From Gemmatimonas groenlandica (GTDB lineage: Bacteria > Gemmatimonadota > Gemmatimonadetes > Gemmatimonadales > Gemmatimonadaceae): a stretch of DNA of 64,000 nucleotides. Shown here piece after piece: positions 15,739 through 25,500 of this stretch. Numbering within the stretch: position 1 is the stretch's first letter; each line of letters begins with the position of its first letter. The position numbers and the translations under genes were made by a program. The notes below the pieces were generated by a model. The model was not told the origin of the DNA. It did no database searches and was given only the letters and a program-made list of their open reading frames with translations. The DNA is taken from assembly GCF_013004105.1 (NCBI RefSeq), contig NZ_CP053085.1, positions 4,340,001 through 4,404,000 on the forward strand. Reading direction: 5' to 3'.

Positions 15739-18216
15739 CTACCAGCTTCGCAGCACTTCCGCGGCGGACATGCGCGTTGGGCCGGGGTAGGGGTGGGCGG
15801 GTCCCTTGATGCTCCGCCACAGGATCCGGTTGAACAGATCCTCCTCGGCCACGTCCTCGTAACGCAGATCGAGCTGTCGTGACTCGTCGGCGCCGCGGCC
15901 ACGGCCGGGATTGCGGTCGGTGAGCGGCACGGACGGCGTCAGGGCGCGATACGGCCTCACGTCGGGTGACGTGCGCCAGATCTCCCGAAGCGGTCGGCCG
16001 TAGTGGTCGAACGGGGACAGCGCATCCAAGCCGAGAATCGTCTCCATGGTCGCGATCACGTCGGTCGTGTTCACAAACCGGCGATGCAGCCCCGCCCTCG
16101 CCCACGGTGAGATGACCAGTAGCACCGAGCGGTGCGAATCGACATGATCGGGGCCGGCCTGCGCGTCGTCCTCCAGCACGAATACCGCGGTCTTTTCCCA
16201 GAAGGCGGTGTTGGAGAGGGCCTCGATCATGCGGCCGAGCGCCAAGTCGTTATCCGCCATGTACGCCTGCGGTGTCGGCTTGCCGGCCGACGCTCCAGAC
16301 GTGTGGTCGTTCGGAAGGCGGACGATCTGCAATCGCGGCATCGCGCCAGCGGCGGCGAATCCCTGCAATTCAGAAATCCACACATCCGCCCGTCGCTGAT
16401 CGGGAATGTCCAGATCGTATCCGGGAAACGCGCGGCTGGTATTGGCGCGCAGGAAGGGCTTGAGACCGCGATAGCCTGCCGGCGCCGCGCCGGTAGTCCT
16501 CTCAGGGGCAACGAACTCACCAAAATTCCGGAAGGTGATCCCCTTTCGCTGGGCAAGGTCCCAGAGGTATCCGTTGGCTGGCTCCGCGGCGTCGTCGTCG
16601 CCGTCGTCCAAGGGCACGCGACCGCGATTGGTGCCCTCGTAGTCGTAGCTGCGACCGCGCGACGAGTAGTTGGATGGCACCGTCTTCTGCGTATAGTCGG
16701 TCGTGTACGCCGCCATGCTCCAGTTGTGTCCGTCGGCGCTCACCTCGGCGTTCACGAAGAAGCGATCGAACAGACCGAAGCGTTCGGCGAGGGCATGGTG
16801 ATTCGGAGAATTCGAACGCGGGAAAAACACGAGGCTCGTGTCACCGTCGCCCTGAGGCAGGTCTCCCAGCACCTGGTCGTACGTGCGGTTCTCCTTGATC
16901 ACATAGATCACGTGCGTGACCGGCGGCATGCCCGCCGCGGTCGCCCGATTTTCCCAGTGGTTGGCGCGCACGACGCGGGCCGAAAGTTGCTCGAGCCTAC
17001 TGCCGCCAAGGTCGGCCACCGCGAGACGGGTGATCGTTCCGTTGATCTGTCCGGCGGTGTAGCTCACGGCCCTCGCGGCGGCGTCGGTCGCGCCCGGCTG
17101 CGGTAGTCGCGGATTCGGTGCCGTGCCGCGTCCCTTGGCGTCGACCACGTGCAGCGTGTCACCGACGATCGCGGCGGCGACCGGATACCACCCCACGGGC
17201 GCACGCCCTAACAGCGAGTCTTTCACGCCGCTGCCGCGTCCAGCCGTTGCGGCGCTAAGCGCGAACACCGCCACGGCATTGTTGTCACCTTCCGTGACGT
17301 AGAGTGTGGCGCCGTCACCGGAGAGCTGAAGTCCCATCGGGGTGCTGCCTTGCCCCAGATTGGCCGGCGTCGGGTCGCGCAGCGTGCTGACCACCGTGCG
17401 GCGGCGGGTGTCGACCACGCTGATGGCGTCGGTGGACGCCGACACCGCGAAAAGTCGCTCCCCATTCGCAGAGAGCAGCAGCGTAGACGGATGACGTTCC
17501 ACCGGAATACGCGTTTCGGCCACGAGACCGTCCGGATGCTCGCGGAACACATGCACATCGCGTGTTCCCCAACTCGACACGAAGACGTCGCCGTTCGCTC
17601 CGACGACTACCGCATACGGATAGCGTCCCGACGCCACGCGTTGGATGACGGCGCCCGAGGCGAGGTCGACGATGGCCACCGAGTCGGCCAGATTCTCGGT
17701 GACATAGAGACGTCGTCCGTCTCGGCTCACGGCGAGTCCCGCCGGGTAGCTCGTGCCGGACGCGCGCGCATTCCACTTCGTGCGGATGGTGAGCGAGTCT
17801 TTTCGCGCGAGTCGTTTGCCGTTCCAGCCATAGCGATAGACCGCATCCGTGTTTCCGCCGGATGCGTACAGCGTGCGTCCATCGGGCGAGAAGGCGAGCC
17901 CGATGAATGCGGCCGACTGCTCGGCGGTTTGCACGACGGCACCCGTGCGCCGGTCGACTACCTGAACGCCCTGCTGTCGCCAACCATTGAGGAGCAGCAG
18001 CAGATATGCCGAGTCCGGTGACGCGACGACGGCGAGCGGAAAGCTGCCTACGTCGGACCGGGCGCCGGCGGGGTCGAGCATGGCGCCAGTCGGAAGGCGT
18101 TGCGGTTCCGCGGCGTTGGTCGGCGCCGAATCGGACGAGACTTGCGAACAGGCGCTACAGGCGAACGCCACGGCGCTGACGCCGACGGCGCGCGCGAGGA
18201 AGTCAGAGTATCCCAT
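15739..18216 (-). CDS. Lipoprotein with YncE-like beta-propeller and PF04185-type phosphoesterase domain
   Basis: This 825-residue protein begins with a lipobox-like signal (VAFACSACSQ). Residues of about 50-410 form a YVTN/YncE-like propeller with repeats such as GLAFSPDGRTLYASG and GLAVSRDGRRLYVTEN. From about 430 a phosphoesterase/phospholipase C-like domain starts (THVIYVIKENRTYDQ), with HNWSMAAY, LPNDHT and a C-terminal DDAQAGPDHVDSHRS segment supplying likely metal ligands. It is surface or periplasmic and may release phosphate from an organic phosphoester. The start at 18216 places the lipobox correctly. The Rieske gene follows 9 bp later; no functional link is evident. Confidence 0.83.
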   Translation of the reverse strand: MGYSDFLARAVGVSAVAFACSACSQVSSDSAPTNAAEPQRLPTGAMLDPAGARSDVGSFPLAVVASPDSAYLLLLLNGWRQQGVQVVDRRTGAVVQTAEQSAAFIGLAFSPDGRTLYASGGNTDAVYRYGWNGKRLARKDSLTIRTKWNARASGTSYPAGLAVSRDGRRLYVTENLADSVAIVDLASGAVIQRVASGRYPYAVVVGANGDVFVSSWGTRDVHVFREHPDGLVAETRIPVERHPSTLLLSANGERLFAVSASTDAISVVDTRRRTVVSTLRDPTPANLGQGSTPMGLQLSGDGATLYVTEGDNNAVAVFALSAATAGRGSGVKDSLLGRAPVGWYPVAAAIVGDTLHVVDAKGRGTAPNPRLPQPGATDAAARAVSYTAGQINGTITRLAVADLGGSRLEQLSARVVRANHWENRATAAGMPPVTHVIYVIKENRTYDQVLGDLPQGDGDTSLVFFPRSNSPNHHALAERFGLFDRFFVNAEVSADGHNWSMAAYTTDYTQKTVPSNYSSRGRSYDYEGTNRGRVPLDDGDDDAAEPANGYLWDLAQRKGITFRNFGEFVAPERTTGAAPAGYRGLKPFLRANTSRAFPGYDLDIPDQRRADVWISELQGFAAAGAMPRLQIVRLPNDHTSGASAGKPTPQAYMADNDLALGRMIEALSNTAFWEKTAVFVLEDDAQAGPDHVDSHRSVLLVISPWARAGLHRRFVNTTDVIATMETILGLDALSPFDHYGRPLREIWRTSPDVRPYRALTPSVPLTDRNPGRGRGADESRQLDLRYEDVAEEDLFNRILWRSIKGPAHPYPGPTRMSAAEVLRSW

Positions 18217-18298
18217 CCCATGAGAATGCGCGGCACCGACGGCGCCGACGAGGGGGGATTCCGTGGTGTGACGACATTGATGCGAACGCCTGTGCGGA

Positions 18299-20380
18299 TC
18301 AGGGCAACGCGAAAGCGACGTAGGTGCCCCCACTCGGCGCGCCGTTCTTACCGCCACCACAGGCGATCACGAGGTACTGCTTACCGTCCACCATGTACGT
18401 ACTCGGCGTGGCGTTGCCGGCAGCCGGTAGCTTCGCCTCCCACAACAGTCGGCCGTTGCGCTTGTCGTAGGCGCGGATCTTGTTGTCGTACGTGGTGGCG
18501 GCAATGATCAGCAGACCATTCTCGGTCACGATGGCGCCACCGTAGTTGTCGGTGCCGGTGTTCTTGATGCCCTTGGCGGCCAGCTTCGGATATTCACCGA
18601 AGGGGATCGACCACTTGATCGTGCCGGCATTCAGGTCGATCGCGTTGAGCGTGCCCCAGGGCGGCTTGATGCCGGGATAGCCTTCGTGGTCGAGGAAGAT
18701 GTCGAAGAACGCGGTGCGATACGGCAGCATGTACGGCGTGGTTCCCACTAGCGCGGCCGAGTTGTCCTTGCCGGTGAGCAGGTAGTTCACGATGTCGTTC
18801 ACCGCACCGCCCTCGAGTGCGGTGCCGAAGGCCGGCATGCGACCGGTGCCTTCCTTGATGATCGTGGCCAGCTGCTCTTTCGATCGACGCTTGGCGATAT
18901 CCATGAGCGTGGGACCGGCAGCCGAGCCTTGCATCTTCTCACCGTGACAGCCGGCGCAGTTCGCGGCGTACAGTGACTTGTCGCTGCGCGGCACGAGCTT
19001 GAGCAACCACGCCATCTCGTTCGAGTTCACGTAGAGCAGGCCGGTGGTCGGGTCGAACGCGGGGCCGCCCCACTCGCCGCCGCCGTCCACGCCGGGGTAC
19101 ACGATGGTTCCCTGGGTATTCGGCGCGTCGAAGGGATGCCCCGTTTTGTATTCGTTGAACGTCTTGAGCGCGGCAGCGCGCGCGGCGGGCGTGCGATTGG
19201 TGAGATCGTTGCGCGTGAGCTGTTGCCGCGCGAATGGCGCCGGCATGGTGGGGAAGAACTGCGAGGCTGCCGGTTTGTCGTCACCAAGCGCGATGCCCGG
19301 CATCTTCTGCTCTTCCACGGGGAACAACGGGGTGCCCTTTTCGCGCTCGAACAGCCAAGTGTGTCCTGTCTTCGTGATCTGGGCGACGGCGTCGATCTTC
19401 CGGCCGCCGCGTGTGATCGTCACCAGTGCGGGTGCCGCGGGCAGATCGCGATCCCACAGGTCGTGTTTGAGCACCTGGTAGTGCCAGACGTACTTGCCAG
19501 TGCGCGCGTCGAGGGCGAGCACGCTGTTGGCGTACAGGTTGTCGCCGAGTCGGTTGGCACCGTAGAAGTCGTACGAGGCCGAGCCGGTGGCGGCGAACAC
19601 CATGGCGCGCTTGGTGTCGATGGTCACGCCGGCCCATGCATTGGCGCCACCGGCAATCTTCCACGCATCGGGAGGCCACGTTTCGTAGCCGGGTTCACCG
19701 GGATGCGGGATCGTGTGAAAGCTCCAGCGCAGCTTGCCGGTGTTGATGTCGAAGGCGCGAATGTCGCCCGGCGCGCTGGGGAGCGCCTCCGGCACGGAAC
19801 TGCCGATAATGAGCAGATCCTCGAACACCACGCCCGGCGTGCTGGCGCTTACCGAGAGCCCTTCCACCGGCCGACCCAGTCCCTGTCGCAGGTCGACCCA
19901 TCCGCTGTCGCCGAACGTCTTGATGGGGCGACCGGTCTTGCGATCGAGCGCGTAGAGCCGATTACGATAGTTGAAGATCACGCGATCGCCGGTGACGACG
20001 ACGCCACGATGGCGGATGCGCGACGTGGGCGCGGCCCCGTTGTTGGGATCGAAGCGCCAGATCGGCGCACCAGTCGCGGCATTGAGCGCGATGACGTGGA
20101 GCTTCGGTGTGGTGGCGTACATCACGCCGTCGATCACGATCGGATTCGCCTGCATCTCCGAGCCGGTGAACTCGTCCTTCGTCTCGAACGTCCACGCCAC
20201 TTTCAGCTGCTTCACGTTGGCCGGCGAAATCTGACTCAGCGTACTGTAATGCGTGTGATCCTCGCTGCCGCCGTACACGGGCCAGTCGGCGGAGCGCCCG
20301 GTCGTCTGGGCCTGCAGCGTGGTCGCGGCAAGGAGGAGCGGGATGAGGGCACGGGACATGAGGCGCTGGGCAGAGGACAT
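18299..20380 (-). CDS. PQQ-dependent dehydrogenase with internal cytochrome c domain
   Basis: The 693-residue quinoprotein has a signal peptide (MSRALIPLLLAATTLQAQ) and then the eight-bladed propeller of membrane/periplasmic glucose- or alcohol-type dehydrogenases (SADWPVYGGSEDHTHYSTL, ITKTGHTWLFERE, KHDLWDRDLPAAP). A c-type haem motif CAGCH with a downstream GRMPAFG lies inside the propeller near residues 470-535, so electrons pass from PQQ to haem within one chain. It oxidises a sugar or alcohol in the periplasm. The start at 20380 is uncertain: neither it nor the second ATG (20359) has a clear ribosome site. It is divergent from the HI0933-like gene. Confidence 0.9.
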   Translation of the reverse strand: MSSAQRLMSRALIPLLLAATTLQAQTTGRSADWPVYGGSEDHTHYSTLSQISPANVKQLKVAWTFETKDEFTGSEMQANPIVIDGVMYATTPKLHVIALNAATGAPIWRFDPNNGAAPTSRIRHRGVVVTGDRVIFNYRNRLYALDRKTGRPIKTFGDSGWVDLRQGLGRPVEGLSVSASTPGVVFEDLLIIGSSVPEALPSAPGDIRAFDINTGKLRWSFHTIPHPGEPGYETWPPDAWKIAGGANAWAGVTIDTKRAMVFAATGSASYDFYGANRLGDNLYANSVLALDARTGKYVWHYQVLKHDLWDRDLPAAPALVTITRGGRKIDAVAQITKTGHTWLFEREKGTPLFPVEEQKMPGIALGDDKPAASQFFPTMPAPFARQQLTRNDLTNRTPAARAAALKTFNEYKTGHPFDAPNTQGTIVYPGVDGGGEWGGPAFDPTTGLLYVNSNEMAWLLKLVPRSDKSLYAANCAGCHGEKMQGSAAGPTLMDIAKRRSKEQLATIIKEGTGRMPAFGTALEGGAVNDIVNYLLTGKDNSAALVGTTPYMLPYRTAFFDIFLDHEGYPGIKPPWGTLNAIDLNAGTIKWSIPFGEYPKLAAKGIKNTGTDNYGGAIVTENGLLIIAATTYDNKIRAYDKRNGRLLWEAKLPAAGNATPSTYMVDGKQYLVIACGGGKNGAPSGGTYVAFALP

Positions 20381-20441
20381 GGCGTGAGAATGCGCTAGCT
20401 TACCTGTTGAACAGCAGTTCCTCAACAGGCGTGGAGTGCGT

Positions 20442-21668
20442 ATGCGGCGGGTGATTGTAATCGGGGCAGGGGCGGCCGGGTCGATGGCGGCCATCTTTGC
20501 GGCGTCAGAAGGCGCGGACACGCTGTTGATCGAGGGAACGCGTGACGGCGGTCGTAAGATCCTGATCAGCGGTGGCGGTCGCTGCAATGTGCTCCCGTTG
20601 CGGGTCGACGAGTCGCGTTTCGTGACGGATTCCTCACCAAATCTGCTCAAGAAGATCGTACGCGCCTGGCCGCTGGCCGAGCAGCGCGCCTTCTTCGAGG
20701 ACACTCTGGGCATCCCCCTCGAGGAAGAGACCGAGTCCGTCAAGCTCTTCCCCGCCTCGCATAAGGCGCGCGACGTACGCGATGGCCTGCTGGACTACGC
20801 GCGTAAAGTGGGCGTGCGTCTGCGCATGGAATCGCGAGTGGTGGACATCGCGCCGGTGAACGGGGCCTGGGAGGTGACGGTCGACGACGGTACGGTGCTC
20901 AAGGCCGAAGCCGTGATCGTGGCCACCGGCGGTCTCTCCGTCCCGAACACGGGCAGCGATGGGGCAGGGCTCAACATGCTCAAGGCCCTCGGCCACACGA
21001 TGCACCCCACCTACGCCGCGCTCACGCCACTCACCACCACCGACGCCGCCTTCAACGGCCTTTCGGGCATTTCCCTCACGGTGTCGCTGACGGCCAAGAG
21101 TGCACTCCAGCAGGCCACCTGGCGCGGCGGATTTCTGTTCACGCACCATGGGTACAGCGGCCCCTCTGTGCTCAACGTGTCACACGTGGCGGTGCGCGCC
21201 CGCGCCGGGCATGCACCCAGTGCCAAGGTGCACGTGCAGTGGACGGCGCTCGGCGAGAGGGAATGGGAAGAGGCGCTCAAGCCGCACGGCGCGCGTACGG
21301 TGACCGGCGCGCTGCGGGCCGAGATGCCCGATCGCCTCGCGTCGGCGCTGCTGGCCAAGGCCAAAGTGGAGCCCACCCGACCGCTCACCGAACTGCGTCG
21401 GGATGAACGCCTGCGGCTCATCGACATCCTGGTGCGCGGTGACCTGCCTTGGCATGGCGACGAGGGCTACAAGAAGGCCGAGGTGATGGGCGGCGGCGTG
21501 GCGTTGAGTGAAATCGATCCGCGCACGATGGAGAGTCGTCGACACAAAGGACTATTCCTATGCGGCGAAGTGCTCGACGCGTTCGGTCCGATCGGTGGCT
21601 ACAACTTCTTGTGGGCGTGGGCCACGGGGCGGTCGGCGGGCGTTTCCGCCGCAGCTATGGCCGTTTGA
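20442..21668 (+). CDS. HI0933/YhiN-family FAD-dependent oxidoreductase
   Basis: The 408-residue flavoprotein has the dinucleotide motif VIGAGAAGSMAA at the N-terminus, then GGRKILISGGGRCN, diagnostic of the HI0933/BaiN-like family. The C-terminal GGVALSEIDPRTMES, GLFLCGEVLDAFGPIGGYNF and WAWATGRSAG complete the FAD site. Function in most bacteria is unknown; some relatives reduce bile-acid-like enones. I start at the ATG at 20442, with GTGGAG 6 nt upstream, rather than the GTG at 20436. Confidence 0.9.
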   Translation: MRRVIVIGAGAAGSMAAIFAASEGADTLLIEGTRDGGRKILISGGGRCNVLPLRVDESRFVTDSSPNLLKKIVRAWPLAEQRAFFEDTLGIPLEEETESVKLFPASHKARDVRDGLLDYARKVGVRLRMESRVVDIAPVNGAWEVTVDDGTVLKAEAVIVATGGLSVPNTGSDGAGLNMLKALGHTMHPTYAALTPLTTTDAAFNGLSGISLTVSLTAKSALQQATWRGGFLFTHHGYSGPSVLNVSHVAVRARAGHAPSAKVHVQWTALGEREWEEALKPHGARTVTGALRAEMPDRLASALLAKAKVEPTRPLTELRRDERLRLIDILVRGDLPWHGDEGYKKAEVMGGGVALSEIDPRTMESRRHKGLFLCGEVLDAFGPIGGYNFLWAWATGRSAGVSAAAMAV

Positions 21669-21681
21669 CTTCCCACCGACC

Positions 21682-21842
21682 AGCAACAGCCTGAACACGG
21701 ATTGAAAAACGATGGCACTGATCACACAGATAAGCCGCCGCGCGCGTGATTCAGGCTTCGTGGATTCATCGCTTTTGCTTATCTGTGATGTCCGTGATAT
21801 CCCTTTGAGATCCGTGTTCCCGCTGTTGCTGTTGTCGTTGCC
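21682..21842. repeat. Family A composite palindrome, copy A3
   Basis: This 161-bp palindrome lies between two plus-strand genes. Left words AGCAACAGC, GAACACGGAT and CACAGATAAGC mirror GCTTATCTGTG (21777-21787), ATCCGTGTTC and GCTGTTGCTGTTG. The inner 11-bp pair CACAGATAAGC is perfect. The central 41 bp are not palindromic. It ends 20 bp before the EVE-domain gene and so could influence its mRNA leader. Confidence 0.82.
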
Positions 21843-21862
21843 AGCCCCATACCGTGGTCCTG

Positions 21863-22477
21863 ATGCCCGAAAAAAAGTCTCCCGTCAAGAAGGCGCCCGC
21901 TAAGAAGGCACCCGTCAAGAAGTCGCCCGCCAAGAAAGCGGCGCCGAAGTCGATGCCGTACGAGAAGGGTGCCTGGGCCGCCGCGTTCTCGGCGCGCGCG
22001 CCGGGTGAGATGCGGTATTGGCTGATCAAGAGCGAGCCGGATGTGTTCTCGTTCGATGATCTGCTGGCGGCGCCCAAGCAGACCACGTGCTGGGACAGCG
22101 TGCGCAACTCGAGCGCGCGCAACTTTCTGCGCGACGGCATGAAGAAAGGGGATCTCGCGTTCTACTATCACTCGAACGCGGAGCCGTCGGCGATCGTCGG
22201 CATTTGCGAAGTGGTGCGTGAGGGCTATCCCGATCACACGGCGCTCGATCCGTCGCACGATTACTACGATGCCGACTCGAACGCGGCGACGCCCACGTGG
22301 TTCATGGTCGATGTGAAAGCGGTGAAGAAGTTGGCCAATCCCGTGGGGTTGCCGGAGATCAAGAACAGTGCGGCGCTTAGCGAGATGGCGCTGGTGAAGG
22401 TCGGTCGCCTCTCGGTGGTGCCGGTGCGGCCCAACGAGTGGGAGACGGTCATCGCGATGAGTGAAGGACGTTCGTAA
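21863..22477 (+). CDS. EVE-domain protein with lysine/alanine/proline-rich N-terminal tail
   Basis: The 204-residue protein has an N-terminal tail of about 30 residues made of KKAP/KKSP repeats, like histone H1 or bacterial HU tails. The EVE (PUA-like) domain follows (residues ~50-200): MRYWLIKSEPDVFSFDDL, CWDSVRNSSARNFLR, GDLAFYYHSN, VGICEVVREGYPD, and a closing segment ending PVRPNEWETVIAMSE. EVE domains bind modified cytosine in DNA or RNA bases; the tail would add nonspecific nucleic-acid binding. The ATG at 21863 starts the tail directly. The binding role is family knowledge, not shown here. Confidence 0.88.
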   Translation: MPEKKSPVKKAPAKKAPVKKSPAKKAAPKSMPYEKGAWAAAFSARAPGEMRYWLIKSEPDVFSFDDLLAAPKQTTCWDSVRNSSARNFLRDGMKKGDLAFYYHSNAEPSAIVGICEVVREGYPDHTALDPSHDYYDADSNAATPTWFMVDVKAVKKLANPVGLPEIKNSAALSEMALVKVGRLSVVPVRPNEWETVIAMSEGRS

Positions 22478-22507
22478 CACGCATTCCACCCGATTCGGAG
22501 GCTCTTG

Positions 22508-25500
22508 ATGTCCCGCTCGCCCTGGCGATTCAGCGCGCTGTGCGCTGCCGCAATCGCTACCACCGCCCCGTTCGTCGCCCAGGGACAAGGCGCCGCCCCT
22601 CGCGCCGGTGCACGCGCTCCGGAGAAGCCCCTGCCGCTCGAAGTGGGCCGCACGTTCTCCCTCGACACGCGCGAAGGCACCTGGCTATCGCTCGATGTGA
22701 GCCCAGACGGCTCCACGATTGCCTTCGACATGCTCGGCGATCTGTACACCATGCCGTTCGCCGGGGGTGACGCGACGCGCATCACCAGCGGGATGGCGTT
22801 CGATGCGCAGCCGCGCTTCAGCCCCGATGGCAAGTCGATCGTGTTCATCTCCGATCGCGAAGGTGCCGATAACGTGCACGCGGTGGACCTCGCTACGAAG
22901 ACGGTGAAGGCCATCACGCGCGGCAAGACGAACGTGTATCTGTCGGCCGAGTGGTCGCCCGATGGCAAGTACATCGTGGCCAGCAAGGGTGGGTTCCGCG
23001 GTGGACTCCCCACGCTCTGGATGTATCACGCCGACGGTGGCAACGGCATGTCGTTGTACACGGCACCGCCGAACGCGGCGCCGGGTACCGCGGTGCAGCA
23101 GGCCGGTGCCGCCTTCAGCGCTGACGGGAAGTCGATCTGGTACACGCAGCGTACCGGCGCCTGGAACTACAACTCGCAGTTCCCGCAGTATCAGATCTAC
23201 GTGTACAACCGCGACACCGGCGAGCGCGAAGTGCAGTCGACGCGCTACGGATCGGCCGTGCGCCCCACGCTGAGCCCTGATGGCAAGTGGTTGGTGTACG
23301 GCTCACGTTACGAAGACAAGACCGGACTCCGCGTGCGCGAACTCGCTACCGGCGAAGAGCGCTGGTTGGCCTATCCGACGCAACGCGACGAGATGGAATC
23401 GCGCGCGCCACTGGACGCCCTCCCCGGCATGAGCTTTACGCCCGACTCGAAGGAGTTGATCGCGAGTTACGCCAACAAGATCTGGCGCGTGGCGATCGAC
23501 GGCAGCGGGCAAACGGAGATTCCGTTTCGCGTGCAGGCCACGGTCGAAGCCGGGCCGGAGCTGGCGTTCAAGTATCCGATCTCTGACAGCGCGCAGTTCA
23601 CCGTACGGCAGATACGCGACGCCGTGCCAAGTCCCGATGGCAAGCAGCTCGCGTTCATTGCGCTCGAGAAGTTGTACGTGATGGACTACCCGGGCGGCAC
23701 GCCGCGGCGCGTCTCCACGTTGAACACGATCGAGTCGGAGCCGGCCTGGTCGCCCGACGGCAAGTCGCTGGCGTGGGTCACGTGGTCCGACGACGGCGGA
23801 CGCCTGTACAAGACCGCGGTGTCACCGCGAGCTGCGGCCCCGGTGTTGCTGAGCAAAGTGGTCGGAACGCTGCGTCAGCCGGTGTGGTCGCCGAACGGTA
23901 CGCGCATCGTGCTCACGCAGACCGCCGCGCAGGGTCGTCGTGATCAGACCGGCGTGACGGCGCCCACGAACATCGTGTGGTATCCCGCCACGCCCACCGC
24001 CGTCGGGGGCAGTGAGCCCACGCTGATCGCGCGGGCTGCCGGTCGCAGCGTGCCGCACTTCTCGAAGGACACGTCGCGCATCTACCTGTCATCCAACGCG
24101 AACGGACTCGTGTCGATCCGCTGGGATGGCAGCGACGAACAGCGGCACCTGCGCGTGACCGGGCCCGCCGCCGGCGGCAACGTGGACGATCACGACGTAA
24201 ATCCGTCGGAACTCATGTTGCAGCGCGACGCCGAGGAGCCCAACACGCCGGGCCCGTCGGCGACACTCACGCTCATGTCGCCCAGCGGCGACGTGGCGTT
24301 GGCGCAGATAAATCAGGATTTCTACACGGTGGTCGTGCCGCCTCGCGGAACGCAGCCGTCGGTGAGCGTGGCCGATCCGAACACGGCCGCCGTGCCGGTG
24401 AAGCGACTCACCGATATCGGTGGACAGTTCCCGGCGTGGAGCAGCAACGGCAAGCGCGTGCACTGGTCGATCGGCAATGCGCACGTGGTATACGATCTTG
24501 ACTCGGCGGCGGTGCGTGACGCTGCGATCGCCGCGTCGCGCCGTGACTCCACCGTGGCCGATAGTCTGCGTCCGCGGCCGTACGCGCCTGCCGAGAAGCG
24601 CGTGCTGGTGCAGGCCACGCGCGACATCCCTCGGGGGACCGTGGTGCTGCGCAACGCGCGCATGATCACCATGAAGGGTGACGAAATCATCGCCCGTGGT
24701 GACCTCGTCATCACGAGCAATCGCATCACCGCGGTTGGCGCCTCGGGCAGCGTGACCGTGCCTGCTGGGGCGACCGAGATGGATCTGGCCGGCGCCACCG
24801 TGATCCCCGGCTTCGTCGACACGCATGCGCACCTGCGCGCCGAACGCGGCACCATTCACGAAACGCAGCCGTGGGCGTATCTGGCGAATCTCGCGTACGG
24901 CGTGACCACCACGCGCGATCCGCAAACCGCCACGACCGACGTGCTCACATATCAGGACATGGTCGATGCCGGTCAGATCATCGGCCCGCGGATCTTCTCC
25001 ACAGGCCCCGGCATTTTCGATCGCGATCTCATCCGCGACCAGGAGCATGCGCGCAGCATCCTCAAGCGCTACAGCAGCTACTACGACACCAAGACGATCA
25101 AGATGTACGTGGCCGGCGTGCGTCAGACACGCCAGTGGATCATCAAGGCGGCGCGCGAGCAGCAGCTCATGCCCACCACGGAAGGCTCGCTCGACGTGAA
25201 GCTCAATCTCAGCGAGACGATCGACGGTTATCCCGGCCTCGAGCACTCGATGGGCATCGTGCCGCTCGGAAGCGACGTCACGAAGTTCATGGCGTGGTCG
25301 AATCGCACGTACACGCCCACGCTGCTGGTGAATTACGGCGGTCCGTGGGGCGAGAACTACTTCTACACGAAGGAGAATCCGTACGGCGACCCCAAGCTCC
25401 AGCGCTTCACCGCGTACGAGGAGCTGGCGCTCAAGACGCGTCGTCGCATGGCGTCGATGCCCGGTGGTGGCACGGCCGGCGGCTGGTTCCGCGATGAGGA

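Noticed and set aside
14393-16105. Long minus-strand open frame (570 codons) across the Rieske gene
   Set aside because: It lies in another frame of the well-supported Rieske and phosphoesterase genes and has Arg/Gly-rich composition typical of GC-rich shadow frames.
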